A stretch of DNA of 64,000 bases from positions 1,054,001 to 1,118,000 of the forward strand of contig JACAAK010000011.1 of NCBI GenBank assembly GCA_025093985.1. The letters run 5' to 3'. Positions 21,636 to 33,071 of the stretch are shown here, piece after piece. A program made the position numbers and the translations under genes. Source of the stretch: Calvatia gigantea. Lineage: Eukaryota; Basidiomycota; Agaricomycetes; Agaricales; Lycoperdaceae. The notes beneath the pieces are model-generated. The model was not told where the DNA came from. It saw only the letters and a list, made by a program, of their open reading frames with translations, and searched no databases. How positions within the stretch are numbered: the first letter of the stretch is position 1; each line of letters starts with the position of its first letter.

Positions 21636-22645
21636 CTTTTTTCCGCAGTTGTAGCATATTAGCCCCTTGGGTTTTTTGCAATCCTTGGTGATGTGGCCAA
21701 AAATGCCACAGTTGTAGCACTTGGGTTCTCCTTTGTCGTTGAAGACATGACGTCTGCTTCCTATCTCCATGGACTCACCCATTCCTCCATAAGTAGTGCC
21801 AGTTTCATTTTCCTGTCTCCTCGGTATTCGGATGCCTTGTATCCTTGTCCGACGGACAATATGGCTTCTTTCCATTCTGCATATATGTCTGGCCTAGCTG
21901 AGGGTGGATAGCCTGTGATCATGTGTATGATGTCTTGTCGGGCATTCTTTCTGAGTAGGAACATAGCGTGTTTGCTGTTGGTCTTGGCCTTGCTTTTTAG
22001 CACCTCGAATTCAATCAAGTAGTCAGCGGTGTTTCGGTTCCCTTGTTTGAATTTCTCGATTTGCCATTCAGCCTTGCTGTTTGAGGCATCGTCTGAGAAG
22101 GTTCTTCTAAATTCCTTGGAGAAGACCTTCCAGTCCACTGAATCTTCAGATTCTAGGATGGCTGGTGCTCTCATAGCCGCGTATGCTCCTATGGTTCCTC
22201 CTTGCAATCTGGCTAAAACTGCTATGGCTTTGTCGTCTGCTGAGACTATCTTGTTGAATTTCATGAAGAGTGTCATTGCCCTCCACCAGTCATCGAACTT
22301 GGTGTGGGTGCTGTTGAAAAATCCCGGGTCTGGCACTAGGCCTTTCCCACTGGGCATTGCTGCAGGCACTACTGCGTTATCGGTCATATCAGAGTCAGTT
22401 TCTGATTCTGTTTCGTCTGAACTTGATTCATCTGATTTCTCCTGGTGTGCTATCTCTTCCTCTGCTAGGTCGAGTTCATTTAGAAGTTCTGATAACACTT
22501 CTTCTTCTGCTGGGTTTGCTCTGGGTTCATCGTGTGTTTCTTCAGGTACTTTGGGGTTCCCTGTTTCTTCTTCGTCTGATGTTTCTGATTCGTTGTCAGT
22601 GACTTCGAGGTTTGGTTCTCTGTATTCATCTGGGTTCGAGCTCAT
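21531..22645 (-). pseudogene. gag (copy D)
   Basis: Keeps the ATG lost in copy C (MSSNPDEYREPN). Acidic N-terminal domain, capsid region and two CCHC knuckles (CYNCGIFGHITKDC, CYNCGKKGHIAKAC). A one-base deletion near 21805, relative to copy C, shifts the frame just before the knuckles, so only about 280 residues can be made without repair. Ends with the shared TAG. Confidence 0.9.
21636..21642 (-). promoter_or_regulatory. Putative -1 frameshift site A-AAA-AAG (copy D)
   Basis: In the gag frame the codons read GGA AAA AAG GGG within the second zinc knuckle, as in copy C although the flanking bases differ. Confidence 0.6.
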
Positions 22646-22711
22646 ATACTAGCTCCTGGGTTGCTTTTGTTCAGGCCTATTTCAGCCTACTCCTTGCAAG
22701 GTGAGGTGGGG

Positions 22712-22722
22712 ATGCTTAACCA
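22712..22722 (-). promoter_or_regulatory. Primer binding site of copy D
   Basis: TGGTTAAGCAT, two bases inside the 5' LTR. It is the exact complement of ATGCTTAACCA at the predicted transcript start, as kept in the 3' LTR of the same copy and the 5' LTR of copy C. Confidence 0.6.
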
Positions 22723-22724
22723 AA

Positions 22725-23031
22725 TGTTATGACCTTAGTCTGATAAGACCTCAGGTTGCTACTTAGGCCAAGTCTTGAGGGCGAGTAAGGGGAAAGAACC
22801 AGGTGGTTAAGCGTACTGAATACAGGAGTATGTATGTATGCTTAAATACGGAAGGGAGCATCCAGTTGAATGGATGGAGATAACTACATGAAACGTCCGA
22901 TGACTATGGCATAGTAGTTATGAGTCAGGACTCAGAGATCGCACAGACAGGAATAACTGAAACAGGTACATGACGAGGGGGAATGCAGATAAGTGTGGAG
23001 CTGACATGAAAATAGATGAATGTTCACAACA
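22725..23031 (-). repeat. 5' LTR of copy D (307 bp)
   Basis: Plus-strand reading TGTTATGACC to TTCACAACA. Ten transitions separate it from the 3' LTR. Confidence 0.95.
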
Positions 23032-23988
23032 ATAACAGTCTTCACTCAACAGGTCCAGATTTCATCAGAGCAGCTCACTGCACAATTTTACAATAATATT
23101 ATGGGAGTATATTTAAAATATTTCTGATTCAACAATTCTCAAATAAATCCATGTAATTGCAACTTTAAAATAAAATAAGGTAAATGGTAACCTGTCTGTT
23201 TGAAGTCTCTATAAGTTCTTACTGTCCTGACATTCTCTGAACACATCATAAATGGTCCTGACACAATTATTAGTAGGGGCAACATGGTATCAAATTAAAA
23301 AAAACTTACTTCAAAGACTCAGAGCAGTTGACAACAAAACAAGGCAGCTACAAAGGGCAGTTTAGTTCTGATATTAGCCTTAGGATGCAGTACATACCAA
23401 GGACTTAATGTTGCTCAAGGATATTCCCACCTCTGGTTAAATCATTGAGGATGAGGAGCAGGACCAAGAAGACATGGCAACAAAGTTATTTCGTTAAGTT
23501 GGGTTTAAGTACGAGACCGGCTTAGTCATCATTTCTGCTGGTGATGTGGCAGCAATGCCTGCGAAATTGCTCTCTGGTGGCCATGTTTGACTCAAAAGCT
23601 GGTTTTTACATAAACCAGGATGTGGTGGCCACCTGGAACATGACCCACATGGGTACGATGTGTCATACACAAGTTACTAACTTGGAACAGGGAGCTGGGG
23701 CTAACATGGACCCTGCATCTGGTGAGGGCCTGATACCTAAACGGGCGTGTATTTCCGACTGAAGGAATGGGCGCCAAAAGGTCACGTTTACGCTACAAGC
23801 ACCATCATAAGTGCTGGTACCCTTCATACCCCTTAGGCCTTACTCCTGAATGTGTACTTACTACTTTCATATTCCCAGTTGGACACATTGTAGGCGATTC
23901 GACCGAATTTATTACAGGATTTGGAATCACGAGTTGTTATCACAGTTGGTAAATCTCAAACTACACCACACGACTCGGAGGCCCTCGA
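23032..23988. other. Intergenic, border between repeat block and genes
   Basis: Starts with the ATAAC target duplication. The first 400 bases are AT-rich and featureless. From about 23.5 kb base composition rises to that of the gene half. Short ORFs of 60-70 codons exist on both strands, but I see no recognisable protein. The last 200 bases should be the 3' UTR of the GH51 gene. Confidence 0.5.
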
Positions 23989-26900
23989 TCACTGAGCCGT
24001 GAAGGTCAAAACACTAAAGCTAACTGCCGGTGCATTGTAGCTGAATGACCTCCCGGTCGTGACGCTACTCGTCTTGGGTGTGATGAGGTTCGGGTTGGTA
24101 GGAGTGTTGCTTGCTGTTGCGGTTCCCGTCAAGACCGTGGCTGTCCCAGTCGTCGCAACATTGGAAAAGGGTAGGTTGAAGGTAAGACGGGAAGCAGCAG
24201 CTGCTGTGTTGGAAACCTTGTGGGGTTTCAGTCAGGAAACTTAAAAAACAGAGTAGGAAAGTGAAGTGCCTTGATTATGATCTGGTTCGTCGACGTCTTG
24301 CGGACGACACTCCAAAAAACGGTACCAGTACGAGAGGGAAGAGTGCTTGGAAGATATTCGTCACCGCGATTCTGGCCGAACAGTCTTTGGACATAAAAGC
24401 TCGTGGATCGGTAGACATTTCCAGCACTAGGGCCGTTAATAAAATCAGGAAGGTATTAGTTTGAGCCTCCTTACTCGAATGCAAGCAAGTTAGGGGTCTA
24501 AACAGTCTCCATTAACAGGTCTTCATATACGAATGACCAGAGGAACGTACCCATTGGTTCGTGGTAACGTGCTACGACGATGATCCGTGAGTCTCTTCAG
24601 AACAAAGTAAGAAACTACTTACACCGAGCAGGGGAGCATAGGAAGCGGCAAATCTGTGAAACGTGGTCGATTTGACTCTTGAGTTCCCCAAATCACTGTC
24701 CAGGGGCTTACACAATGTCACTGTTTCTTTCCAGCCCAGTCATGAAAGCAGCTTCTCCAGCGGCACCTGTCGCAAACGATCAGCGACACTTCCGTTGATG
24801 TATTCACGACGTACTCTGCATGGTTGGGAACACAAGGCGACCATTGGCGGGGGAACCAAAGATATCGTTCGGATTGGTTGAAATGGCTGCATACTCGCCC
24901 TGGGGACATTCTTAATATCAACACTTGAGCAAACTTCATATCCATTCACCTCGAAATATTTCGTTCCATTGCGCTGACCAAGGTGCTCAGTGGCATTGTG
25001 AGATTGCGAGCGGACTAGCTCACCTGGAAGCCATCGTAGAAGAACGAGTTCTGTGCGAACCAAGCTTTGAAACAGGTCATCACCTATACAGACGAGCTTA
25101 TAAAAAGATAATCATACTGGGTGTTTGGTAGACATGCACGTCATAGTCCGTCGGATTTGGGCTAAGAACAGGATTAAAGGTGTTGGTCGTGGCGATGAAG
25201 CCTGCCCATCACCGCATCAGCTCTCTACTTCGTCCTGGCGAATAATAGAGCTTACGGATTTGCGGGAACGTAGATTTTAGAGTATTTGCAAAATGGTTCC
25301 AGCGGTAAGTGTACGTGTTAGAAGCAAAGAAGTCCTTGGGTGGCGTCAGCCATTGTCTTCGGACAAGAAGTTCGCCATACCTCGTTTCCGATTTCGACGA
25401 AGTTGAGCTTGAACGGTGCGGGGTGACCGAGGGAAGCTCGCAGGGCACCTGAGCATGGTATCAGAACGGTTCCCGATAGACAAAAATGACCACCCACCTG
25501 GCGCGGTGCTTGTACTGCCAATGACGAAATTGATCTAATGATGTGTTAAGCTGTTGGAGCCCCGACAGCGTCGTTCAGAGACTTGCCTGGTCGATGGCCT
25601 GTTGAATATAAGGCTGAAGCTGATTCTCGGCAACGCTCGTTCCGCCAAGCGCGAAGCCTGATACAAGAAGTAATGAATTCTAGGTTCTCAATTCATGACC
25701 TCCCGTAAATCACCTGCCCAAACAGCCATGATAGGTTCCATGTTCAAGTCTTCACACCAAGTGAGATATTCGAAAAGACCCAATCCACTGTAGCAACGTT
25801 CAGGAACACACCTACCTACCTGAAAAATTGACAACTTACTCCGTGTTGGTATAGCCCCAATCGCCCTGACGTCCTGATGTTGTAATCAGTCAACTGCCCC
25901 CCTCAAGGTATAGATGTCATGCACACACCTGGCCTGTTCTGCACCGGGCCGACAGTAATATTCCACTGCCACCTCGACGCAACAGTTCCTCCCTCCAAGT
26001 TATTGCCCCCAGGGAACCTCCAGAACGTAGGGCCCATCTCTGACAAGGCCGTTGCAATATCCTGTCTCAAGCCATTTGGATGATTTCTGAATGTCGGGGG
26101 GAACAATGAGAACATCGCGAAATTGAGAGTCTGACCACCAGCTGCAGCACCGTTCAGAGTGACTACGAAGCGATTGTCCAAGGCGCTTGTAGAAGTTGTT
26201 GGAGTAATGGTGAAGCGAATTTGTGCCCAAGAGGTTTGGGCACCAGAAAGTGAAACGGTGGTCGAACCAAGCACAGACCCAGAAGAAGTCTGCAAGGAAG
26301 CTGTGGCGGTACCCCGGAAGCTCGAGGATGTGGGGAAGCGGTAGAAGAAGGAGCCTGTATAGGTTGTACCTGAGGTGACCTTGATTCCTGCATTCGATTT
26401 TAGCACATTTCATATTTGTAGAGGGCGTGTGAATACCAGTAAAACCGGTGTTGGAGAATCCGACGCCTCCACTGCGTCCAGTGGGAATGACGACATGGAG
26501 GGCATTAGGCAAAGCAGTGGAAACGGGAACGGACTCTCGGATAACACTGATAGTTGCTCCGTTGACGGCTTGCCAGGAGTTTAGAGAAGCAGTGGTGCCA
26601 GGAGTAACCTGCTGGAACGCTCTGTTTTGAAGTACTGCATTGGAGCTTCAGAGTCCATCATCGACGGTTCATAGATTTCGCTCACATTCGGCATAAAGCC
26701 CTCCGTCACCGCTCTACGAGCTTCGTTCAAAAAACGGGAGACGCAGGGTTGTCGATACAATGACTTACGTGCTACGCCTCTGTGAGTATACAGCCAAATA
26801 AAATGAAGATAAAATAATCACTCACACTAATATCCTAGGGATCGGCCAGATGAGATCAGTACTAACCGTTTGAAAAAACTAAGCACAACTCGCCTCGAAC

Positions 26901-27088
26901 ATATACCCCCCTTCACCAAAAAATTAGCCTAACGCCCAGGAAATAGTAACATCCGTGGACTTACACAAAGTAGTTGGGATGGGATGGCTAGCTGTGGCAC
27001 TAACTGATATCGTTACCGACGACTGAGCATTCACCAGCCCTACTATGCCCAGCACGGCCCCTAGAGCGGCCCATCCGATTTTAAACAT
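23989..27088 (-). CDS. Secreted alpha-L-arabinofuranosidase, GH51 (22 exons)
   Basis: Releases terminal arabinose from arabinan and arabinoxylan outside the cell. The ATG at 27088 starts a signal peptide (MFKIGWAALGAVLGIVGLVNA). Splicing by eye gives 22 exons, all joining in phase, and a 648-residue protein, normal for fungal GH51. Landmarks: WGYMFEDIS near residue 42, a carbohydrate-binding-like beta region, FWRFPGGNNLEG, NFVEIGNE (acid/base Glu), KYFEGEYA (likely nucleophile), AAGEAAFMTGLERNSD and a C-terminal beta domain. Exon borders: 27088-26965, 26910-26894, 26834-26826, 26713-26686, 26634-26437, 26387-25929, 25873-25840, 25787-25714, 25657-25587, 25534-25498, 25448-25381, 25334-25256, 25201-25118, 25064-25024, 24973-24950, 24899-24815, 24766-24712, 24653-24623, 24571-24551, 24497-24475, 24426-24270, 24216-23989. 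The introns after exons 2, 9 and 21 begin with GC. The gene appears intact. Confidence 0.93.
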
Positions 27089-28121
27089 CAGTGTTACTCA
27101 AACAAGGGTTAGGGAAAAGAACTAAGTCAGTGAGGGAAGGGAGACCTCTCTGTTACGAGGTGATCCCAGCGTCGGCTTATATGCGCTCCAGGTGTGTATG
27201 ACATGTCGATCGTAATTGCAATTCCGGTTCTTCGTGATTGAGAATGTTCTTTGACTGGACTTGTGTACCTGGTGGCCGGCTCGACTACGGGGCATATGAT
27301 GTATGGTCCACATGTCCTGGGTAGCCCGAATGAGTTTCTGGACCCCACAGAAGATTGAGCATTTTCGAGTATTGGATGACGAGATATGGAAAAGGCATTT
27401 CCTTTTCTTGTCGAGCGGTGATAACAGCGCATCAGTAAACAATGTGGTGCTGCTCTCTTTCCTAGGTTAGATTATTTCGGACGACCGCAGTTTGTGGAGT
27501 CGAATTCCTGAGATTTCTGGGGGTTTAGTGGTGCTACCTGAGAAAAATTACCGGAGAATTGTCTAAGAAGTATTCAATAACCTTGGAAGCGATAGAAGGC
27601 GGATTATCCGTCAGAGAAGTTCTCACCTACAACGGCCCGTATAGTTCCGAACGGCCCACCTCTAAGAGGTGAAGTCCATGCCCAGGAAGTGCGTGAAAGA
27701 GCCCGAGATCAAGGCTCGCGAAGATTGGTCTCGCAGATATTCCCCGAACGCATTGCCTGATCGATATCATGGACCGTTGTCGTGATCAGAGAACTTTGCA
27801 TCTCGTTTCTCAAGGACTTCAACGCATTCCCATGAGAACTTCCTCTGGAAAACATATGACCAGGATCCAATGGAGCGACAAGGATGATCATGTATTTGCG
27901 TAAGGGTAGGAGAATGCAATGCCTTCTGAAGCCTTGCTCCTTCGCGTCGCGTCGCATCGGGACGCAAGTCGGCGGGCCGAGCTCCGGCAAAATTCCGGTC
28001 TCTCATCAGCGAGTGCGACAATTTCACGCATAGACAGGAGGGGAAGATTTGGATAGGATTGTAAGCCCAAAATCTAATCAGCGGCTACAACCTACCCAAT
28101 TTTTCTAATCGATGTCCCCAC
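27089..28121. other. Intergenic between GH51 and Sam50, with unassigned minus-strand ORFs
   Basis: The 350 bases left of 27440 should hold the GH51 promoter. A 93-codon open stretch on the minus strand (27709-27990) has protein-like composition, including LKSLRNEMQSSLITTT, but no family I know, no clear start and no convincing splice partners. It may be an orphan gene fragment or chance. Confidence 0.4.
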
Positions 28122-30001
28122 CTACAAAAACTCTAAACCCATGCCAACTTGGATACCCCTCTTGCTGCGCTCCCCGGCACTACTAACCAGCGGCAGCCCG
28201 AAGTTAACCTCGACTCGGACGGGGTCAAATCTATAAATAAGGCCGACACCAGCAGCTACACTTGGATGTCGTAAAAGGGAGGTTCTAGTTTGTTCGAGCG
28301 CTTCTTTAGGCGGGAGCGCTATTTCATAACACGGTGGGTTAATGATGGTAAAATCTACTCAAAAAAAAAATAGGGAGGGGGGGGACTTACACCGGTTAAT
28401 ACCTTCCAGTCTCCCAGCATTGACCCATGCATGGAGTTTAACAGGCCATGAAGGCTTCTTGGGAATGTCAGAGATGAGTGATGCTCCAAATGACCAGTAT
28501 GCGTCTCCGCCTATCGAATCGGCTGTTCAAATTAAGGATTTAGTGTTCCAAAAGAGAAAGAATGAAAAAGAGCTTACAGCCATCTCTGGGACCCATTCCA
28601 TTTGCCATGAAACCACGAACCGACGTTGGACCTCCGAGTTGGAAGCGATCGGAGAAGAGTGTTCCCTTGTGCCCTCCTAGACCCCAGAGCAGGCCGGAAC
28701 GCGCCGCGAAAGATAATGTCTGTTGCAAATTTAGCTACGATATGAGGGAGAAGAGGGTCATATGAAGTGCTCACGGCGCTTTCAGTGAGCCCAAAACCGG
28801 CCTTAGCCTCAACCTCTCCTTTCCAGAATTTCGCATCACCTCCAAGTAGGCCTATACCAGCGAGTTCTTGGTAAAGTTTGAGGTAAGTGCCAGGAGCAGA
28901 TGCGAGAGCAGTTGACCTATCAACGCGGGTGCTAGGAATCTTGTCGTGTCGGGTATCGAGGACGAAAGTGTGGGAAATGGACGATTTTGCGGAGAACCCG
29001 GCCGCCTCGCGCATGCTAAGGGAGGCGGTGGGTGCTAGGTGTGCGAGATGCCGAATAACACCTTCATAGGCGAATTCATGCATACCCCATGTCGGATATC
29101 CGCTCTGTGGACTGTAAATTTAGCGAAATGAGAGGAGAGCAAAGGGGCTGGGCGTACCCGGATGACAGCCTTGGCGCCGCGGAGGCCCTCGAAGCAACTT
29201 GCATATGCGGTCAGATCGCGTTCAAGACCATAAGTCGAAATTTCAGCGATAGTGTCGAGATCGGGGGAGATTGGAGCGGAGAGAGAGGCACGGAATGCGC
29301 GTCTGGTCCTGGTGCCAAAAGAGACGTTGGCTTCGAAGGTCTCTGCGCCTCCAAACACATTCCGGATGCGACCAGTCGCGCTCTTCACTTAATGAGTGAG
29401 TTGCTAAAAAGGCAGATATGATGTAACTTACAGCGTTTCCTTCGTTGTTTCCAAGCTCTGTGGAGCTGTTGAGGTATAGCCTACCGCGCTCCTTTGTGGT
29501 GAAGATGAGATCGACGTCATTGGAGTCGGCAAGTGGGTCGCGGGCGCTTTCAACCTTTACAGCGACGTTGGAGAAGATGTCTGTTTTATTAAGAAGATGT
29601 GCAATGTGACGAGCGGTGTGGAGAGTGGTCTGGAGATCCTGGGGCTTCTCTGGATCGGAGGCGAGGAAGGGGTTGAAGAGGAAGGAGAGAAAGGAGCGAC
29701 GCGTTCTGTGGGCCCCCTCTACTCGGATCGCAGAAATGTGTGCGGGTGCATCGAGATTAGAGTTGATCTTGGGGAGTAAGTATTAGAAGAGGGGATGCAG
29801 AAGAGAGAAAAGAGGAAAAGAACGTACGACCTGAGAAAGATGGACAACTGCAGATTCGTAGTCTCCGCGCAGCCTGCGAGCTATGCGCTGCTGCTGCCAC
29901 TCAATGATCTTTGCAACGTCGTCCTTTGGCTCTCTGTCACGAGGCTGGGACGAGTTGTGGAGGGGCGGAGATAGTTTTGGAGGCTCAACATGGTCGTCCA
30001 T
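28122..30001 (-). CDS. SAM50: Sam50, sorting and assembly machinery beta-barrel (Omp85/BamA family)
   Basis: Central channel of the SAM complex that inserts beta-barrel proteins into the outer mitochondrial membrane. The ATG at 30001 was chosen (MDDHVEPPKL); no upstream in-frame ATG is seen. Domains: a charged N-terminus, a single POTRA-like domain (INSNLDAPAHISAIRVEG through LLNKTDIFSNV) and a bacterial-surface-antigen barrel from NVFGGAETFEANVSFGT onward. The conserved loop motif FQLGGPTSVRGF lies near the C-terminus, followed by GGDAYWSFGASL and a final strand ending LEFL-stop. At least five exons. It shares a 170-bp promoter with the divergent MATE gene. Looks intact. Confidence 0.9.
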
Positions 30002-30171
30002 GTTCGAGGTCACTCTTACTTGCCTTTTTGGGTTTCGCTTCCGGCCATTACTAAAAATAAATTTTTACGGAACTCAAAAAAGATCTGACATACATGATAC
30101 ATTACTTTGTGTCCATTCCAGAAGCTTTCTTTTTTTTCTTTTTTTTTTTTTGCTCTTCTCCTTCTACACTC
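30002..30171. promoter_or_regulatory. Divergent promoter of SAM50 and MATE gene
   Basis: Only 170 bases separate the two start codons. A long T/C tract (about 30125-30165) lies directly upstream of the MATE ATG, a common feature of fungal promoters and transcription start regions. Confidence 0.55.
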
Positions 30172-32249
30172 ATGGACTCAACTGCAGCTCAGCACCACCA
30201 AGGCCCTGCCTCCCTGCCCTCGGACTATGCCCTGGTCTCTCGCTACGCACAACACAACAATACTGTCCTTCCAGACGATCCCAGCTCCGGTCAGGTCGGT
30301 AGCACGCCCACCAGGCGCAATTCCCTTGGCCACCGTCGACCGAGTTATACCCCTACTATCGCCATGGGCAGGAGTGCAAATGATACCTTCAACACAAAAA
30401 TCGCCTTCCCTTCAGAGACTACACCCCTCCTTCCACCTGTTCTACCAGTACCTCGGATTGAGGAGCCCATTGACTCAGATGCCTCATCAGACGCCCGACC
30501 TCGCACAAAGATGATTAGGGAGGAGCTCCCCATCTTGGCTAAATATGCGCTTCCAGTCTTTGGGTAAAGCTCCCCCGTCATTATATTCCATCATGCACCT
30601 ACTTACCGCGCTTCAGTACCCATGTGCTTGAGTATAGTTTGGTCATTGCACCTGTTATTTCTATAGGCCACTTATCCACTACCGCTCTCGCTGCGATCTC
30701 GCTCGGTTCCATGACTGCTTCTGTCTCTGCCTTCAGCATTATCCAGGGCCTTACCTCAGCCCTTGATACTTTGCTTCCCAGTGCTTGGACCTCTAGTCAA
30801 CCTCAGCTTGTTGGCCTCTGGTCTCAGCGAATGTGTAAGCTCCCCTAGGATTTTGCTAACAAGCCAAATCTTTTCACTCACCCATGTCATACAGTTGTGG
30901 TGGTGCTCGCTTGTTTGATAGTAGGTGCCTCCGTACTACCTTCCCAAGACTCCTTTAAGAATTCAACTCCCAACAGCCTATGTATATCATCTGGTTCAAC
31001 GCAGAGGTAATTCTTCTGTCCTTGAAACAAGAACCCGAAGTTGCTCGCCTCGCTTCCGCCTATCTCCGTTGGGTATCACTCGGTCTTCCAGCTTACGCCT
31101 TCAACTGCACGAGTCGTCGCTATTTCCAATCTCAAGGCCTTTTCTCCATTCCCACTCGTATAATTATGATCATCGCACCCCTCAACGCTCTCCTCAACTA
31201 TCTCCTTGTATGGGGTCCGGAACCTATCCGTCTGGGCTTCATCGGCGCTCCGCTGGCTACGGCCATATCATTTAACCTCGTTTCGCTCTTATCAATCATC
31301 TACGGTATCTTCTTTGTCCCAAAAACGGCATGGTATCCTATTTCGAGAAGGATGTTTACAAGCCTTGGTGTTCTAGTCCAACTCGGCATCAGTGGCGTTG
31401 GTCAGGTCGCAAGCGAATGGTGGGCTTGGGAGCTCGTCGCCCTTGCCGCGAGTCTTCTCGGTCCCGCCGCTCTTGCCACACAGAGCGTTCTTCTTGTCTC
31501 CACATCGACTACCTTCCAAGCACCCTTTGCTCTCAGCGTAGCGACTTCGGTTCGGTACGTGTTTATTTCTACCACTCATTTCGACCCATTGATTGACCTA
31601 AAAATAGGATCGGTAATCTACTTGGAGAACACAGAGCAAAACGAGCAGGTGTTGCTGCCATCACCTCTGTCGTTCTGGCTCTCGGTATTGCTGCTATCAC
31701 AAGGTTCACATTTATTCCATTCCCTGGATCTTGAACTGACTGATCCCGCCAGTACGATCTTTGTCATGTTCCGTGATTCCTGGGCATATATTTTTAATGA
31801 TGATCCTGGCAGGTTTTTTTTTCTCTCGGAACATGTTCAACAATTAATTCTGTTATTCTCCAGAGGTCGTTGCATCCGTTTCCGACATTCTCCCACTCGT
31901 TGCTCTCTTCCAAGTCTTCGATGGCACTGCAGCTGTCGCTGGTGGTATTCTTCGAGCGCAAGGAAAACAACTAACAGGTGCCGTCCTCAATCTCAGCGCA
32001 TACTATATCATTGGTATTCCGTTTGGTATGCTCCTGGCTTTCAAATACGGCATGGGATTGCACGGCATCTGGATAGGTCTGACAATATCTCTGGTTTATT
32101 GTGCCGTTTTTGGCACCTGGACCGCTTTACGAGCTGACTGGCAACACCAAGTCGAAAAGGTTGAGAGGCGGTTGGCTGCTGAAAGGGAGAATACCAAGAA
32201 GGCAGGGATAGCTGAAGAGACGATTGAGGAGGCTGAGGAGGCCATGTAG
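30172..32249 (+). CDS. MATE family efflux transporter
   Basis: Multidrug and toxin extrusion type exporter, driven by cation antiport across the plasma or vacuolar membrane. The hydrophilic N-terminus of about 120 residues (MDSTAAQHHQGP) ends in KMIREELPILAKYALPVFG, the typical start of the first membrane segment. Then come HLSTTALAAISLGSM, ALDTLLPSAW and WSQRM of the first MATE half and GQVASEWWAWELVALAASLLGP, a second-half hallmark. Late segments LVALFQVFDGTAAVAGGILRAQG and YYIIGIPFGMLLAF follow. The last 40 residues are a charged, Glu-rich cytoplasmic tail. About five introns; no interruption seen. The substrate cannot be inferred. Confidence 0.9.
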
Positions 32250-32430
32250 TGCTTGACTTGACCTTTACGACTACCTAACGTTTGATATGATAGCACTTCT
32301 ATGTGATGTATATCGTATCAGAACGGTGACATTAATAGGAGATGACCTGTTAATACAACTTTGAGTTTACAGATTCTTGGGGAGGAAAACAAAGAGTGGC
32401 GACGTACCACGGGAATAGGAAAGTATAACT

Positions 32431-32895
32431 TCACCGTGCGCGACAAACAACCTCCCCAGATAACTTGAGTGCAAGAGCCTCCCTCGCCTCTAACCACTCA
32501 TTCTCCTTATCTTTCGTCCTCACAACCGCAACCTCACCCATCCCAAGCGGCTTAACAGTCCCCGCCCGCCGCCCCGAACAAATTAGCCGGATGTCCGCAA
32601 CATCCATATACACTCGTTTGCTCGGTTTACTAACCAGTTCCATATGTGACAGTACAGGCAGATCGTCGCGAAACTTCAAATCTGCCCAGATGCGTTTTTG
32701 TGCATCAGAGACGTGGTGGAAGGCTTCCGGATTCGGAGAGGAAATTGTGCCTCGAGTGAGAGAAGAGAGGAAGCCGGAACGGAGGAGAATGGAAAGAATG
32801 CCAAGGTTTTGGGTCGAATGGTCGACAGCTATCCGTGCATGACGCGCGCGGAAAGCGTTTTGAAGGCGCGCACAGAGGTCGTGTGGTAGCGGCAT
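32431..32895 (-). CDS. MRPS8: Mitochondrial small-subunit ribosomal protein uS8m
   Basis: Single exon, 154 residues from ATG at 32895. The start MPLPHDLCARLQNAFRARH and NLGILSILLRSGFLSSLTRG are characteristic of fungal mitochondrial S8, which binds the central domain of the small-subunit rRNA. The C-terminal part (KPLGMGEVAVVRTK) holds the conserved Gly-rich turn. Size is normal for the family. It is divergent from MSH2, with 176 bases between starts. Confidence 0.88.
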   Translation of the reverse strand: MPLPHDLCARLQNAFRARHARIAVDHSTQNLGILSILLRSGFLSSLTRGTISSPNPEAFHHVSDAQKRIWADLKFRDDLPVLSHMELVSKPSKRVYMDVADIRLICSGRRAGTVKPLGMGEVAVVRTKDKENEWLEAREALALKLSGEVVCRAR

Positions 32896-33071
32896 AAGTC
32901 AGTAGTGTGCTCACAACAAATGCTGAATATTTTGCATAACGATGTTCGTGATCACGTGACGACTAAATGTAAGAAATTGATGTAATATAACTCGCGTTCG
33001 TATTTTAAACGTTGTGTAGGTACTTGGGCTTCATTAACATTCCTGACGCGTATACCACCGTTCCAACCAGG
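32896..33071. promoter_or_regulatory. Divergent promoter of uS8m and MSH2, with an ACGCGT box
   Basis: The 176-base spacer contains one ACGCGT (33046-33051), 20 bases before the MSH2 ATG. This is the MluI cell-cycle box bound by MBF in yeasts, where many DNA replication and repair genes use it. Whether it acts here is inference. Confidence 0.45.

Larger units (their letters stand above)
16688..23031 (-). mobile_element. Ty3/gypsy chromovirus copy D (full length, 6,344 bp)
   Basis: The best-preserved copy. Both LTRs are 307 bp and flanked by the same pentamer ATAAC (16683-16687 and 23032-23036), a true target duplication. The pol frame is continuous over about 3.6 kb, with more than ten substitution stops but no frameshift. 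Gag has one 1-base deletion. The LTRs differ at ten positions, all transitions, eight of them at CpG, so this is a single insertion that decayed mainly by deamination. Confidence 0.95.
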
